The notes under the pieces were generated by a model, which was not told where the DNA came from, made no database searches, and was given only the letters and a program-made list of their open reading frames with translations. A program made the position numbers and the translations under genes. Positions 12,636 through 12,777 of a DNA stretch of 12,777 bases are shown piece after piece (within the stretch, counting starts at the first letter, position 1; each line of letters starts with the position of its first letter). Source of the stretch: an uncultured Alistipes sp. (GTDB lineage Bacteria > Bacteroidota > Bacteroidia > Bacteroidales > Rikenellaceae). The DNA is taken from contig CAJGDL010000044.1 of the NCBI GenBank assembly GCA_904502075.1, positions 1 to 12,777 on the forward strand, written 5' to 3'.

Positions 12636-12777
12636 TTACTCTTCGTCGGTATCGGTATAAGCCTTCAACAACTTATCCTGTACATCGGAGGGCACCTGCT
12701 CGTAGGAGGCGAACTTCATCGAGTCGGTGGCGGCACCCGAGGTCAGCGACGAAAGGGTGGTCGAATAGCGGTAGAGC
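12636..12777 (-). CDS. fusA: Translation elongation factor G, C-terminal 46 residues (runs off the window)
   Basis: I translated leftward from the window edge to the TAA at 12638-12636. The end reads LYRYSTTLSSLTSGAATDSM then KFASYEQVPSDVQDKLLKAY and TDTDEE. This is the last part of EF-G domain V (Y-T-L-SLT-GA-T-MKF--YE-VP--VQ). EF-G drives tRNA-mRNA translocation and, with RRF, ribosome recycling in the cytosol. The acidic tail and KFASYEQVP wording resemble the second EF-G found in Bacteroidota more than the str-operon one; this is from memory. No rpsJ, tuf or ribosomal protein gene follows on its strand, so it is not in a standard str operon. GTPase motifs lie outside the window. Confidence 0.85.
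   Translation of the reverse strand, partial: LYRYSTTLSSLTSGAATDSMKFASYEQVPSDVQDKLLKAYTDTDEE

Overview
The window looks like chromosomal DNA of a member of the Bacteroidota, plausibly a gut Rikenellaceae/Alistipes-type organism. The phylum call rests on several promoters with the TAnnTTTG -7 box and a TTG/TTTG -33 box, A-rich leaders in place of Shine-Dalgarno sequences, and phage structural proteins of a type I associate with Bacteroidota prophages. The genus is inference.

Left part (1-6184, all minus strand): a leftward block of phage structural genes. In transcription order it holds a 323-aa tail-type protein, a 792-aa tail/baseplate-type protein, an 86-aa helical protein, a ClpP-type prohead protease, a major capsid protein and a portal protein that runs off the window. 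The first four genes overlap or nearly touch, as in an operon. Gaps of 102 and 75 bases flank the capsid gene, and the second gap carries a strong hairpin. No integrase, terminase, lysis gene or attachment site is visible.

Centre (6185-6718): a gene-free divergent region. It holds four same-orientation DnaA-box-like nonamers, a 10-bp palindrome, a Bacteroidota promoter firing left into the phage block, an AT-rich stretch and a promoter firing right. It could be a replication origin, a DnaA-titration site or a phage control region; this is not settled.

Right part (6719-12777): housekeeping genes. mqnA (futalosine-pathway chorismate dehydratase) is followed by a CorA-type Mg2+/Co2+ channel gene. 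A perfect 15-bp bidirectional terminator separates corA from a convergent gene for an M13-family zinc metallopeptidase lipoprotein. Divergent promoters serve that gene and rnhB (RNase HII). At the far end are the last 46 residues of an EF-G, read leftward, with no str-operon ribosomal gene after it.

Between rnhB and the EF-G gene lies about 1.1 kb without a convincing protein gene (11547-12635). It contains a consensus promoter followed by two hairpins and a U8 tract (a candidate small RNA of about 95 nt), two inverted copies of a 75-bp palindromic repeat whose arms co-vary, a 9-bp-unit fold-back minisatellite, a 22-bp direct repeat and several long stems. With the origin-like cluster, it is the most unusual part of the window.
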